A DNA stretch of 64,000 bases, from assembly GCF_043195105.1 (NCBI RefSeq), contig NZ_JBAFWO010000001.1; one strand, given 5' to 3'. This document shows, piece after piece, positions 26,044 through 32,812 of the stretch. Position numbers and translations under genes: made by a program. The stretch is from NCEH01 sp002257205. GTDB lineage: Bacteria; Pseudomonadota; Alphaproteobacteria; Rhizobiales; Xanthobacteraceae. The stretch's first letter is position 1, and each line of letters opens with the position of its first letter. The notes beneath the pieces are model-generated. The model had not been told where the DNA came from and did not search any database. It saw only the letters and a program-made list of their open reading frames with translations.

Positions 26044-27153
26044 ATGACCGCAGCGACCCGCACCAGCCGCACCATTGAAGTCTTCCGCCCCGGCACCTTC
26101 ACGCCGATGGGTGGTGTGCCGATCACGTTCTCGGCCGAGGATCTGCGCGCGGTCGCCGCCGCCTATGATGCGGAGGGTGCGCCCACGCCCGCCGTGATCG
26201 GCCATCCGACCGTGGATGCGCCGGCCTATGGCTGGGCGAAGTCCTTCTCTTATGACGAGGCGTCCCAGCGGCTGATGGCCGAAGTGGACGAGTTGGACCC
26301 GGCCTTCGCTGCCCTCGTGGCCGAGAAGAAGTACCGGAAGGTCTCGCTCTCCTTCATCCGGCCCGCCGATCCCGAGAACCCCAAGCCGGGCACTTGGTAC
26401 CCGCGCCATATCGGCTTTCTTGGCGCCACGCCGCCCGCCGTCACCGGCCTCAAGCCGGTGAGTTTCTCCGGCGAAGCCGATCCCTCCGCCACTTTCGAAT
26501 TCGCCGCCGAAGGTTGGATTGCCCGGCTTCTGCGTCGCCTGCGCGATCGGATGATCGAGAAAGATGGCCTGGAGGTGGCGGACGAAGTCCTGCCCGACTG
26601 GGAGCTGCGCGCCCTGGATGAACTGGCCATGCGCAGCGAAGCCCAGGCCAGCCCCGCTTTTGCTTCACCTCAAAAGGAACCCCAGATGACGACTGCCCAG
26701 CAGCCCGCCGACTTCGCCGCCCGCGAGGCGGCTTTGAAGACACGCGAGGAGGGGCTCGCTGCCCGCGAGCGCCAGACGCGCCATGCCGGCAATGTTTCGT
26801 TCGCGGCCGAGCTGGAAGCGGGCGGCCGTATCTTGCCGGTGCATAAGGACCGTCTGGTGGGCGTGCTCGACGCCATCGGCAATGGTGACGCCAGCGTATC
26901 CTTCGCCGGAACCGCGCACGCGCCCGATGAGGCGCTGCGCGAGATCCTGCGTGAGCTGCCGCAGGTGGTGCCTTATGGCCGCATCCCGCTGGATGGTGGC
27001 GCGCCGACCACCTCGGCCGACTTTGCGACGCCGGAGGGCGCCACCGTCGATCCCGAGCAGCTCGCACTGCACGGCCGGGCGCTCGGCTATCAGGCCCAGC
27101 ACCCCGGCACCGGCTATCTCGACGCCGTCCGCGCCGTTCAGGCGATGCGCTGA
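26044..27153 (+). CDS. prohead protease with fused scaffold (Mu gpI-like)
   Basis: A 369-residue protein. The protease part covers residues 1-175 (IEVFRPGTFTPMGGVPITFS, VIGHPTVDAPAYGWAKSF, YRKVSLSFIRP, IGFLGATPPAV). Residues 215-369 form the scaffold part with a coiled coil (AAREAALKTREEGLAARERQ). It guides capsid assembly and is then degraded. As in Mu I/Z, the scaffold can also be made alone from an internal start at 26686. Confidence 0.9.
   Translation: MTAATRTSRTIEVFRPGTFTPMGGVPITFSAEDLRAVAAAYDAEGAPTPAVIGHPTVDAPAYGWAKSFSYDEASQRLMAEVDELDPAFAALVAEKKYRKVSLSFIRPADPENPKPGTWYPRHIGFLGATPPAVTGLKPVSFSGEADPSATFEFAAEGWIARLLRRLRDRMIEKDGLEVADEVLPDWELRALDELAMRSEAQASPAFASPQKEPQMTTAQQPADFAAREAALKTREEGLAARERQTRHAGNVSFAAELEAGGRILPVHKDRLVGVLDAIGNGDASVSFAGTAHAPDEALREILRELPQVVPYGRIPLDGGAPTTSADFATPEGATVDPEQLALHGRALGYQAQHPGTGYLDAVRAVQAMR
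26686..27153 (+). CDS. nested scaffold protein (Mu gpZ-like)
   Basis: In-frame internal start within the protease gene. The ATG at 26686 (MTTAQQPADFAAREAALKTR) is preceded by AAAAGGAA, the best Shine-Dalgarno in this region, placed 7 bases upstream. The 155-residue product would be the scaffold alone. This is exactly the Mu I/Z arrangement. Translation from this site is inferred. Confidence 0.7.
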   Translation: MTTAQQPADFAAREAALKTREEGLAARERQTRHAGNVSFAAELEAGGRILPVHKDRLVGVLDAIGNGDASVSFAGTAHAPDEALREILRELPQVVPYGRIPLDGGAPTTSADFATPEGATVDPEQLALHGRALGYQAQHPGTGYLDAVRAVQAMR

Positions 27154-27177
27154 CCCCTCGCACACGGAGCCCACCGC

Positions 27178-27516
27178 ATGCCTCCCCATCTCGCTTCGGT
27201 CGATGCGCTCGGCCACACCATCATCGCCACCGGTACCATCGCCGAGCGGCGTTTCGTGACCTTCGCCGCCGCGCAGGCCGGCCTGGACGGGGTGGTGCTC
27301 GGCATCTCGAAGCTCGCGGGTATCGCGGGCGATGCGATCCCGCTCACGCTCGTCGGTACCGTGGACATGGTCGCTGGCGCGGACATCACGGCCGGCGCTG
27401 ATCTGGTCTCCAACGTGGACGGTCTTCCGATCCCGAAGGGCGCCAACACCAATGTGGCGGGGAAGGCCCTGACGGCCGGTCTCGCCGGGCAGCGCGTCGC
27501 CGTACTGCTGCGCTGA
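27178..27516 (+). CDS. capsid decoration protein, DUF2190
   Basis: A 112-residue protein made almost entirely of beta strands and Gly/Ala turns (HTIIATGTIAERRFVTFAAA, DAIPLTLVGTVDMVAGADIT). It fits the DUF2190/head-fibre family located between protease and capsid genes. It probably binds the capsid surface. Confidence 0.8.
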   Translation: MPPHLASVDALGHTIIATGTIAERRFVTFAAAQAGLDGVVLGISKLAGIAGDAIPLTLVGTVDMVAGADITAGADLVSNVDGLPIPKGANTNVAGKALTAGLAGQRVAVLLR

Positions 27517-27556
27517 CAGCGCCGCTCACCCCTATCCAGCCTAGGACATAGCTTCC

Positions 27557-28498
27557 ATGACCACCGCCATGAACAGCCGGCAGGCGCAGGTTATCGACCC
27601 GATCCTCTCGACGCAGTCGCGAGGCTACAGCAACCCGGAATTCATCGGCCACCGGCTGCTGCCATATGCCGATATTCCCAACCGGAGCATGAAGGTGATC
27701 CAGTTCGGGAAGGGCGCATTCCGCCGCTATGTGGACACCCGCCGCGCGCCCGGTGCCCCTACCAAGCGGGTGCAATTCGGCTACGAGGGCGACCCCATCG
27801 CCCTGAAGCAGGAAGCGCTGGAGGCCTTGGTTCCGGACGAGATCAGCCAGGGCGCGACGGTGCCGGGGATCGATCTCGCTGCCGTCTCTATCCAGCAGGT
27901 GCAGGACATCATCGGGCTGGGCCGCGAGGTGGAGATTGCCACGCTGGTGCGCAACCCGGCGCTCTACGACGCCAACCACAAGGTGGCGCTCTCCGGCGCC
28001 GCCAAATGGAGCAACGGCGACAGCGATCCCGACGCAGATGTCAAGGCCGGTCGTGAAGCGGTGCGGCGCTCCATCGGCCGTTATCCCAACGTCCTGACCC
28101 TTGGCCCCGCCGCGTTCAACGCGGCGTCGGAACATCCGGCCGTGAAAGAGCGCTTCAAATACACGAGTTCGGATAGCGTCACCGCCACCATGCTGGCCCG
28201 CTACTTCGACCTCGAAGAGGTGCTGGTAGGCAAGGCCGTCGCCCTCGCGGATACCGCTGCGGACACGGACCTGGCGGATGATGTGTGGGGTAACGACGCA
28301 CTCTTGAGCTATCGTCCCTCCGGCTCGAGCTTCCTTGTGCCCGCCTTCGGCTACACGTACCGGCTTCAGGGCTATCCCGCCGTGGAGCAGCCCTATTACG
28401 AACGCAACTGCAAAAGCTGGATCTACCCGATCACGGAGGAATTCCGGCCGTACGTGACTGGCGTCGAAGGCGGCTTTCTGATCCAGGGCGCGGCCTGA
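27557..28498 (+). CDS. major capsid protein
   Basis: A 313-residue major head protein. It has the HK97-like capsid pattern of Mu-type phages with the E-loop region (GYSNPEFIGHRLLPYADIPN, KVIQFGKGAFRRYVDTR), the helix region VKAGREAVRRSIGRYPNVLT and the C-terminal SSFLVPAFGYTYRLQG and PYVTGVEGGFLIQGAA. It differs from the Mu gpT N-terminus and resembles the shorter capsid group. Position after protease and decoration genes supports it. Confidence 0.88.
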   Translation: MTTAMNSRQAQVIDPILSTQSRGYSNPEFIGHRLLPYADIPNRSMKVIQFGKGAFRRYVDTRRAPGAPTKRVQFGYEGDPIALKQEALEALVPDEISQGATVPGIDLAAVSIQQVQDIIGLGREVEIATLVRNPALYDANHKVALSGAAKWSNGDSDPDADVKAGREAVRRSIGRYPNVLTLGPAAFNAASEHPAVKERFKYTSSDSVTATMLARYFDLEEVLVGKAVALADTAADTDLADDVWGNDALLSYRPSGSSFLVPAFGYTYRLQGYPAVEQPYYERNCKSWIYPITEEFRPYVTGVEGGFLIQGAA

Positions 28499-28779
28499 TG
28501 GCCCGCGCTCCGAAGGCCACCCCGGCGGCATCCGCTTCTGCGGCTCCCGCCGATGCCGCGATGCCGGGCGCCCCGCCCGTCATCGCCCCGCTGGCGCCGG
28601 CACCGGATCAGCCGGTGCTGCTGCTCTATCCCGTCCGCTCGCCCCTCAAGCACGGGGGGCGGCGCTATCGGCCGGACGATCCGGAGGCCGCCACCGTCGA
28701 AATGACCGAGGGCGAGGCCGAGGCGCTGATCGCCATCGGCGTGCTCGGTGATGCCACCGGCCCGGAGGACGGCGAATGA
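28498..28779 (+). CDS. small head-region protein (Mu gp35-like)
   Basis: A 93-residue protein. The first 40 residues are Ala/Pro-rich and include the residues PGAPPVI encoded by dispersed hairpin copy 3. The C-terminal half (PVLLLYPVRSPLKHGGRRYR, then VEMTEGEAEALIAIGVLG) resembles small Mu gp35/FluMu proteins. Shares one base with the capsid stop and overlaps the next gene by 4. Confidence 0.65.
   Translation: MARAPKATPAASASAAPADAAMPGAPPVIAPLAPAPDQPVLLLYPVRSPLKHGGRRYRPDDPEAATVEMTEGEAEALIAIGVLGDATGPEDGE
28563..28580. repeat. dispersed hairpin repeat, copy 3
   Basis: GCCGGGCG-CCC-CGCCCGT, inside the N-terminal coding part of the gene at 28498, read in the frame that gives PGAPPV. Confidence 0.5.
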
Positions 28780-29006
28780 GCGCGAACCCGTTCACGGCGA
28801 GTGTCTCCCTCATGCGGGCGAATGGCCTGGATAGCAGGCCCCCCGATCCGCACTTCGCGGGGTTCGGCATCTTCTACGCGGCTGAAGGGCTATGGGACCT
28901 GTTGAACGAGCTGCCCAACAAGGGGGAAGCCACGCTCGCCCAGCGACGGCTGGAAGAAGCGGTCTTCTGGGGGTGCCGCGCCTACAAACCAGACCTTGCC
29001 GGTTGA
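28776..29006 (+). CDS. small helical protein resembling the Acb2/Tad1 hairpin family
   Basis: A 76-residue protein that begins MSANPFTASVSL and ends with a helical hairpin, FYAAEGLWDLLNELPNKGEA then LAQRRLEEAVFWGCRA. The pattern LxxLP..E..LAxxxLEEAVxW resembles, from memory, small phage proteins of the Acb2/Tad1 hairpin type. Those sequester cyclic nucleotides made by CBASS or Thoeris defence and often sit in the capsid block. The call rests on this short pattern only. It could instead be a minor head accessory protein. Overlaps the previous gene by 4 bases. Confidence 0.45.
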   Translation: MSANPFTASVSLMRANGLDSRPPDPHFAGFGIFYAAEGLWDLLNELPNKGEATLAQRRLEEAVFWGCRAYKPDLAG

Positions 29007-29015
29007 GCGTCAGAT

Positions 29016-29477
29016 ATGCCGAGCGATCCCAAATATCTGACGGTGGACGAGATGCTCCACCGACTTGGCCCGGACGAGGCCGACCAGCTCGCCGGCACCG
29101 GCCTGCGCGACGCGCGGGAGATTGACGCGGTGTTGATCGCCGATGCCCTGCGCCACGCGGATACGCTGATCGACGGCTATGTCCGGGCGCGCTACCCGGC
29201 GCCGTTCGCCGTGGTGCCCGACCTGCTCAAGGGGATCGCACACGATATCGCCCGGTATCGCCTGCGGTCCATGGGAGGGCAGCAGAGCGCCATGAACGAC
29301 GCGGTGCAAAAGCAGTACGACGCCGCGATGGCGCTGCTGAAGGATATTGGCGGCGGGCGGGTGACGCTGGACGCCAATGGCGACGGCACACAGCCGGAGG
29401 CGGGCACCCACGCGGATGCCATGCGCGGCGAAATGCCGGCCGGCCGGGCTTGCACCATGCTGGAGGGTTGGAGATGA
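29016..29477 (+). CDS. DUF1320 protein (Mu gp36)
   Basis: A 153-residue protein, start PKYLTVDEMLHRLGPDEADQ, then IADALRHADTLIDGYVRARY and LKGIAHDIARYRLRSM, the DUF1320 pattern. It is a head-tail connector-like protein in Mu-type phages. Its stop overlaps the next start by 4 bases. Confidence 0.87.
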   Translation: MPSDPKYLTVDEMLHRLGPDEADQLAGTGLRDAREIDAVLIADALRHADTLIDGYVRARYPAPFAVVPDLLKGIAHDIARYRLRSMGGQQSAMNDAVQKQYDAAMALLKDIGGGRVTLDANGDGTQPEAGTHADAMRGEMPAGRACTMLEGWR

Positions 29478-29956
29478 GCCCCGTCCATCAGGTGGAAGAC
29501 GAGATCATCGCCCGTTTGAAGGAGCGTCTTCCGGGGCGTATCGGACGGATCGAGCCGTTCCCGGATCGCCCCAGCGATTTCGATTTTCCCGACCGCGAGG
29601 CGGCGGTGGTGCTGGTGCATTTCACCGGCGCCGATTACGCGCCGGCCGAGGGTCCGCGCGGTGCGTACAGCCCGCGCCGCACGCTGAAATGGTCCGTGGT
29701 GCTGCTCGTGCGCTCCCTGCGTGGCGCCGAGGGCGGGCGGATCGGCGCCTATGAGGCGCTGGACGAGATCCGCCGGGCACTCCAGGGCGTCAGCTTCGCG
29801 GGCGCCACCGCCATGGTGCCGAAGCGTGAGACGCTCGACGAAGAGAAGGCCGGTGTCTGGCGCTGGGCGCTCGAATTCACCTGCGCGATCCCGGCCGTCG
29901 CGGAAGCGCAGTTCGAGCGTGACCGGTTCTACTCACAGCCGAGGGAAGAGGCATGA
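29474..29956 (+). CDS. DUF1834 protein (Mu gp37), tail terminator-like
   Basis: A 160-residue protein, VHQVEDEIIARLKERLPGRI at the start, then AAVVLVHFTGADYAPAEGPR and TLKWSVVLLVRSL. This is the Mu gp37/DUF1834 pattern; the family is placed at head-tail joining. Overlaps by 4 bases on both sides. Confidence 0.82.
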   Translation: MSPVHQVEDEIIARLKERLPGRIGRIEPFPDRPSDFDFPDREAAVVLVHFTGADYAPAEGPRGAYSPRRTLKWSVVLLVRSLRGAEGGRIGAYEALDEIRRALQGVSFAGATAMVPKRETLDEEKAGVWRWALEFTCAIPAVAEAQFERDRFYSQPREEA

Positions 29957-30168
29957 CGGACTACGTCTATCACGGACCCATGCAGGGCCTGACCCTGCAC
30001 GATGCCGGAGGCGCCGTGGTGTGGGACGGCATGCTCCATCCCGGCAAAACCTACACGGACCTGCCGCCCGATCATCCGCATGTGGTGAGCTTCGTCGCCG
30101 GCCGCCTGCTGGTGGAACCGCCCGCACCCGCACCCAAGCGCCGGCCGCCGGCCGAGAAGGAGACCTGA
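29953..30168 (+). CDS. DUF2635-like small protein (Mu gp38)
   Basis: A 71-residue protein, strands at residues 3-50 (GLTLHDAGGAVVWDGMLHPG, HVVSFVAGRLLVEPP) and a Pro/Lys-rich tail. Position directly before the sheath gene matches Mu gp38. Role unknown. Confidence 0.65.
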   Translation: MTDYVYHGPMQGLTLHDAGGAVVWDGMLHPGKTYTDLPPDHPHVVSFVAGRLLVEPPAPAPKRRPPAEKET

Positions 30169-30170
30169 GC

Positions 30171-31442
30171 ATGGCCGCCAATTATCATCACGGTCCGGAA
30201 ATCATCGAGCTGGCCTCGCCGGAAGGCATCGTCCGCGACGTCAAGAGCGCGGTCACGCTGCTGGTGGGCGCGGCGCCGGTGCAGACGATCCACGCCACCC
30301 CTGAAGCCCGCGCCGGCTACATCAACAAGCGCGTCATCATCCGCTCGCGGGAGCAGGCAGCGGCTGCCTTCGGTCCGGAAACGGCCGGCTATTCGATCCC
30401 GCAGGCGCTCACGGCCATCTTCAACAAGGTAATCAACGGGCAGTCGGGCGGTTCCATCTGCGTGGTCAATGTGTTCGACCCGGACGTCCACAAGGCGGCC
30501 GGAACGCCAGATCCGACGTTGATCGGTGCCACCCATATCAACGGCGCCATCGACGCTGCGGGCACGGCCACCGGCTTCAAATTGGCCTATGGCATGTTCA
30601 ACGAGGTGGGCTATCTGCCGAAGATCCTGATCGCGCCGCGCTATTCGACGCTCGCGGGGGTGCGGACGGAGATGGAGGTGGTCGCCCAGCGGCTCCATGC
30701 CGTGCACGTCAGCGACCTGCCGGCGGGCCTCACCATCCAGCAGGCCATCGCGGAACGCGGCGTCGGGGGCGGCTACAACACGGCATCCGAACGCGCCGTC
30801 GCCTGCTATCCGCAACTGCGGGCCTATGATCCGGTGGTGGATGACCTCGCGCTGCAGCCCTACAGCCAGCACTATGCCGGCGTGATGGTCGCGACCGATC
30901 TGGCCGAGGGCTACCATTTCTCGCCGTCGAACCATGAGATGGCGGACGTTCGCGGCGTGGAGCGGGACATCAGCTTCTACCCCGGCGATTATTCGAGCGA
31001 CACGAACGCGCTGAACGAAGTCGGCATCACCACGGTGATGAATATGTTTGCCTCGGGTTTCCGTACCTGGGGCAATCGTACGCTCGCTTTTCCCACGAGT
31101 ATCGACCAGAAGAACTTCGTCTATGTGCGCCGCATCTTCGACATGGTGCACGAAAGCATTCTCTACTACACGCTCCAGCGCACCGACCGGCCCGGCACTC
31201 TGGCATTCTTGTCAGCGGTGGAGGAGGACGTGAACCTCTTCCTGCGCGCCAAGGAAGGCGAAGGCGTCCTCTATGGGGGCGCGTTCCGCTTCAACCGCAC
31301 GAAGACCACCTCGCGCACCGTGGCCGATGGGCAGTTCTACTACACGCTCAAGATGGCGCCGGTGGGGATCACCGAACGCCTGACGGTCGAGAGCGTGCTG
31401 GATCTCTCCTACACCACCGCCGCGCTCGGCCTCGCCGCCTGA
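30171..31442 (+). CDS. tail sheath protein (Mu gpL-like)
   Basis: A 423-residue contractile sheath subunit. Features include the N-terminal PEGIVRDVKSAVTLLVGAAP, the central YNTASERAVACYPQLRAYDP and the C-terminal RRIFDMVHESILYYTLQRTD and FYYTLKMAPVGITERLTVE, all typical of the P2/Mu sheath family. It wraps the tube and contracts at infection. An upstream extension reads through the two previous genes and was rejected. Confidence 0.92.
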   Translation: MAANYHHGPEIIELASPEGIVRDVKSAVTLLVGAAPVQTIHATPEARAGYINKRVIIRSREQAAAAFGPETAGYSIPQALTAIFNKVINGQSGGSICVVNVFDPDVHKAAGTPDPTLIGATHINGAIDAAGTATGFKLAYGMFNEVGYLPKILIAPRYSTLAGVRTEMEVVAQRLHAVHVSDLPAGLTIQQAIAERGVGGGYNTASERAVACYPQLRAYDPVVDDLALQPYSQHYAGVMVATDLAEGYHFSPSNHEMADVRGVERDISFYPGDYSSDTNALNEVGITTVMNMFASGFRTWGNRTLAFPTSIDQKNFVYVRRIFDMVHESILYYTLQRTDRPGTLAFLSAVEEDVNLFLRAKEGEGVLYGGAFRFNRTKTTSRTVADGQFYYTLKMAPVGITERLTVESVLDLSYTTAALGLAA

Positions 31443-31501
31443 CGCCCTGACATTCCGGGCGTCGGCGCACAGCCGGCCCCGCTCACTTTGGAGCGCGACC
31501 C

Positions 31502-32017
31502 ATGGACCCCATTCGCATCGGCCATATCACGAACTCCGACGTCTACATGGACAACAACCGGCTGATCGGCCGGGTGAAGGAATTCGAGCTGCCCGAATTC
31601 TCGTACAAGCTGATCAGCCACGAGGCGCTGGGGCAGATCGCCATTCTGGAGCTGCCGTCGCGCGCCTTGGAGGCCCCGAAGGGCAAGATCACCTTTGATT
31701 TCGTGGATCACGAGGTCGAGCGCCTGGCGCTCAACCCGACCGTGGTCCGGCGCTGGCAGCTCCACTCCTACGTGGACATCTGGGGGGCGGACGGCCTGGA
31801 CCGCGCCAAGAGCCACAAGCTCATCACCAGCCTGGGCTTGCTGCCCACGAAGTCGGGCGCACTCGCCCATACGCTCGGCGAGGCGGTCAATCGCGAGATG
31901 GAGATCACGGTCCCCTACATCACGCAGGTAATCAGCACCGAGGACGTGCCGCTGCTGGAGCTGGATGTGTTCGCCGGCATCTATCGCATCAACGGCGAAA
32001 ACGTGTGGCCGGACTGA
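31502..32017 (+). CDS. tail tube protein (P2 FII-like)
   Basis: A 171-residue major tail tube protein. It shows DVYMDNNRLIGRVKEFELPE near the start, KITFDFVDHEVERLALNPTV in the centre and the C-terminal ITQVISTEDVPLLELDVFAG with IYRINGENVW. It forms the rigid inner tube inside the sheath. Located 59 bases after the sheath gene. Confidence 0.92.
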   Translation: MDPIRIGHITNSDVYMDNNRLIGRVKEFELPEFSYKLISHEALGQIAILELPSRALEAPKGKITFDFVDHEVERLALNPTVVRRWQLHSYVDIWGADGLDRAKSHKLITSLGLLPTKSGALAHTLGEAVNREMEITVPYITQVISTEDVPLLELDVFAGIYRINGENVWPD

Positions 32018-32018
32018 C

Positions 32019-32282
32019 ATGAGCGAGGATGTATCCGACGCCCCGGCAGGCTTTGCCAAGGAACAGCTCAAATCCTTCATCGAGCGCATGGAGCGCCTCG
32101 AAGAGGAAAAGAAGGCCATCGTCGACGACATCACCGATGTTTTCGCGGAGGCCAAGGCCAACGGCTTCGATGTGAAGGCGCTGCGCACCATCCTGAAGAT
32201 CCGCAAGGAAGACGCCGACGACCGCAAGGAACATGAGGCCATCGTTGACCTCTACATGCAGGCGCTCGGCATCTTCGTTTAA
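32019..32282 (+). CDS. GapR-family nucleoid-associated protein (DUF2312)
   Basis: An 87-residue protein with the whole GapR pattern: AKEQLKSFIERMERLEEEKK, AEAKANGFDVKALRTILKIR and KEHEAIVDLYMQALG. Length and sequence match chromosomal GapR of alphaproteobacteria, which clamps overtwisted DNA ahead of polymerases and assists topoisomerases. Here it lies between the tail tube and tail chaperone genes, one base after the tube stop, so it is expressed late. A role in DNA topology during late replication or packaging is inferred. It is not a known structural gene. Confidence 0.88.
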   Translation: MSEDVSDAPAGFAKEQLKSFIERMERLEEEKKAIVDDITDVFAEAKANGFDVKALRTILKIRKEDADDRKEHEAIVDLYMQALGIFV

Positions 32283-32298
32283 CCTTTGGAGTACGTTC

Positions 32299-32634
32299 AT
32301 GGCCAAGATCAACGAACCCGAAACCGCGCCCGCCATCACCGTAAACGGCTTCGCCACCCGCGTGGTGACGCTGCCGCGTAGCAAGATCAAGGTCCACATC
32401 CCCGAGGACTTCCACGTTGCCGACACCAGCGCTGCCCAGCGTTATGGCAAGGGCGACATGGTCAAGGTCAACCTCTCCCTTTTTCAGCGCACGTGCCGCT
32501 TCAATGGCGGCGAGGTCTGGCGCATCGACCAGATCAGCGAGGCCATCAAGGGCCGCGACTGGCTGTTCCTCTGCAACGAATTCTACGACGACGGCAGCGA
32601 CGACGAAGCCGGCGATGAGGTGGGAAACGCCTGA
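32299..32634 (+). CDS. tail assembly chaperone, short form (zero frame)
   Basis: A 111-residue protein: ETAPAITVNGFATRVVTLPR, then VNLSLFQRTCRFNGGEVWRI and an acidic tail (DDGSDDEAGDEVGNA). Position between tube and tape-measure genes and an acidic end at a slippery site mark it as the G-type tail chaperone. Most ribosomes should stop at 32632-32634. The start follows GGAG (GGAGTACGTTC). Confidence 0.82.
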   Translation: MAKINEPETAPAITVNGFATRVVTLPRSKIKVHIPEDFHVADTSAAQRYGKGDMVKVNLSLFQRTCRFNGGEVWRIDQISEAIKGRDWLFLCNEFYDDGSDDEAGDEVGNA

Positions 32635-32798
32635 GCGGGATCCCGCACCCGCAGGACATCGAATGGATGATCCGGCGCGGCTGGTCCCATACCGAACTCA
32701 TGGGCATGTCGCCCGGTGATTTCGCCCATTGGCTTGATATCGCTGTGACGGCCGCGAAGGCCGAGGCCGAGGCCATGAAGAAGGCCAGCAAGGGCTAG
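32299..32798 (+). CDS. tail assembly chaperone, -1 frameshift fusion product
   Basis: The heptamer G GGA AAC at 32622-32628 is in the exact X XXY YYZ phase. It lies one sense codon before the zero-frame stop. A -1 slip continues in an open frame (RLSGIPHPQDIEWMIRRGWS, THEL-like MGMSPGDFAHWLD, basic tail KKASKG) to TAG at 32796-32798, giving a 166-residue fusion. The -1 frame has no start codon of its own with a ribosome-binding site. Lambda G-GT (GGGAAAG) and Mu gp41-42 use the same logic. Confidence 0.78.
32622..32628 (+). promoter_or_regulatory. programmed -1 frameshift site GGGAAAC
   Basis: Zero-frame codons are GGA (32623-32625) and AAC (32626-32628), preceded by G, so both tRNAs can re-pair one base back on GGG and AAA. 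The stop TGA follows after one codon. Confidence 0.75.
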
Positions 32799-32812
32799 GA
32801 AGGAGCACCGCC

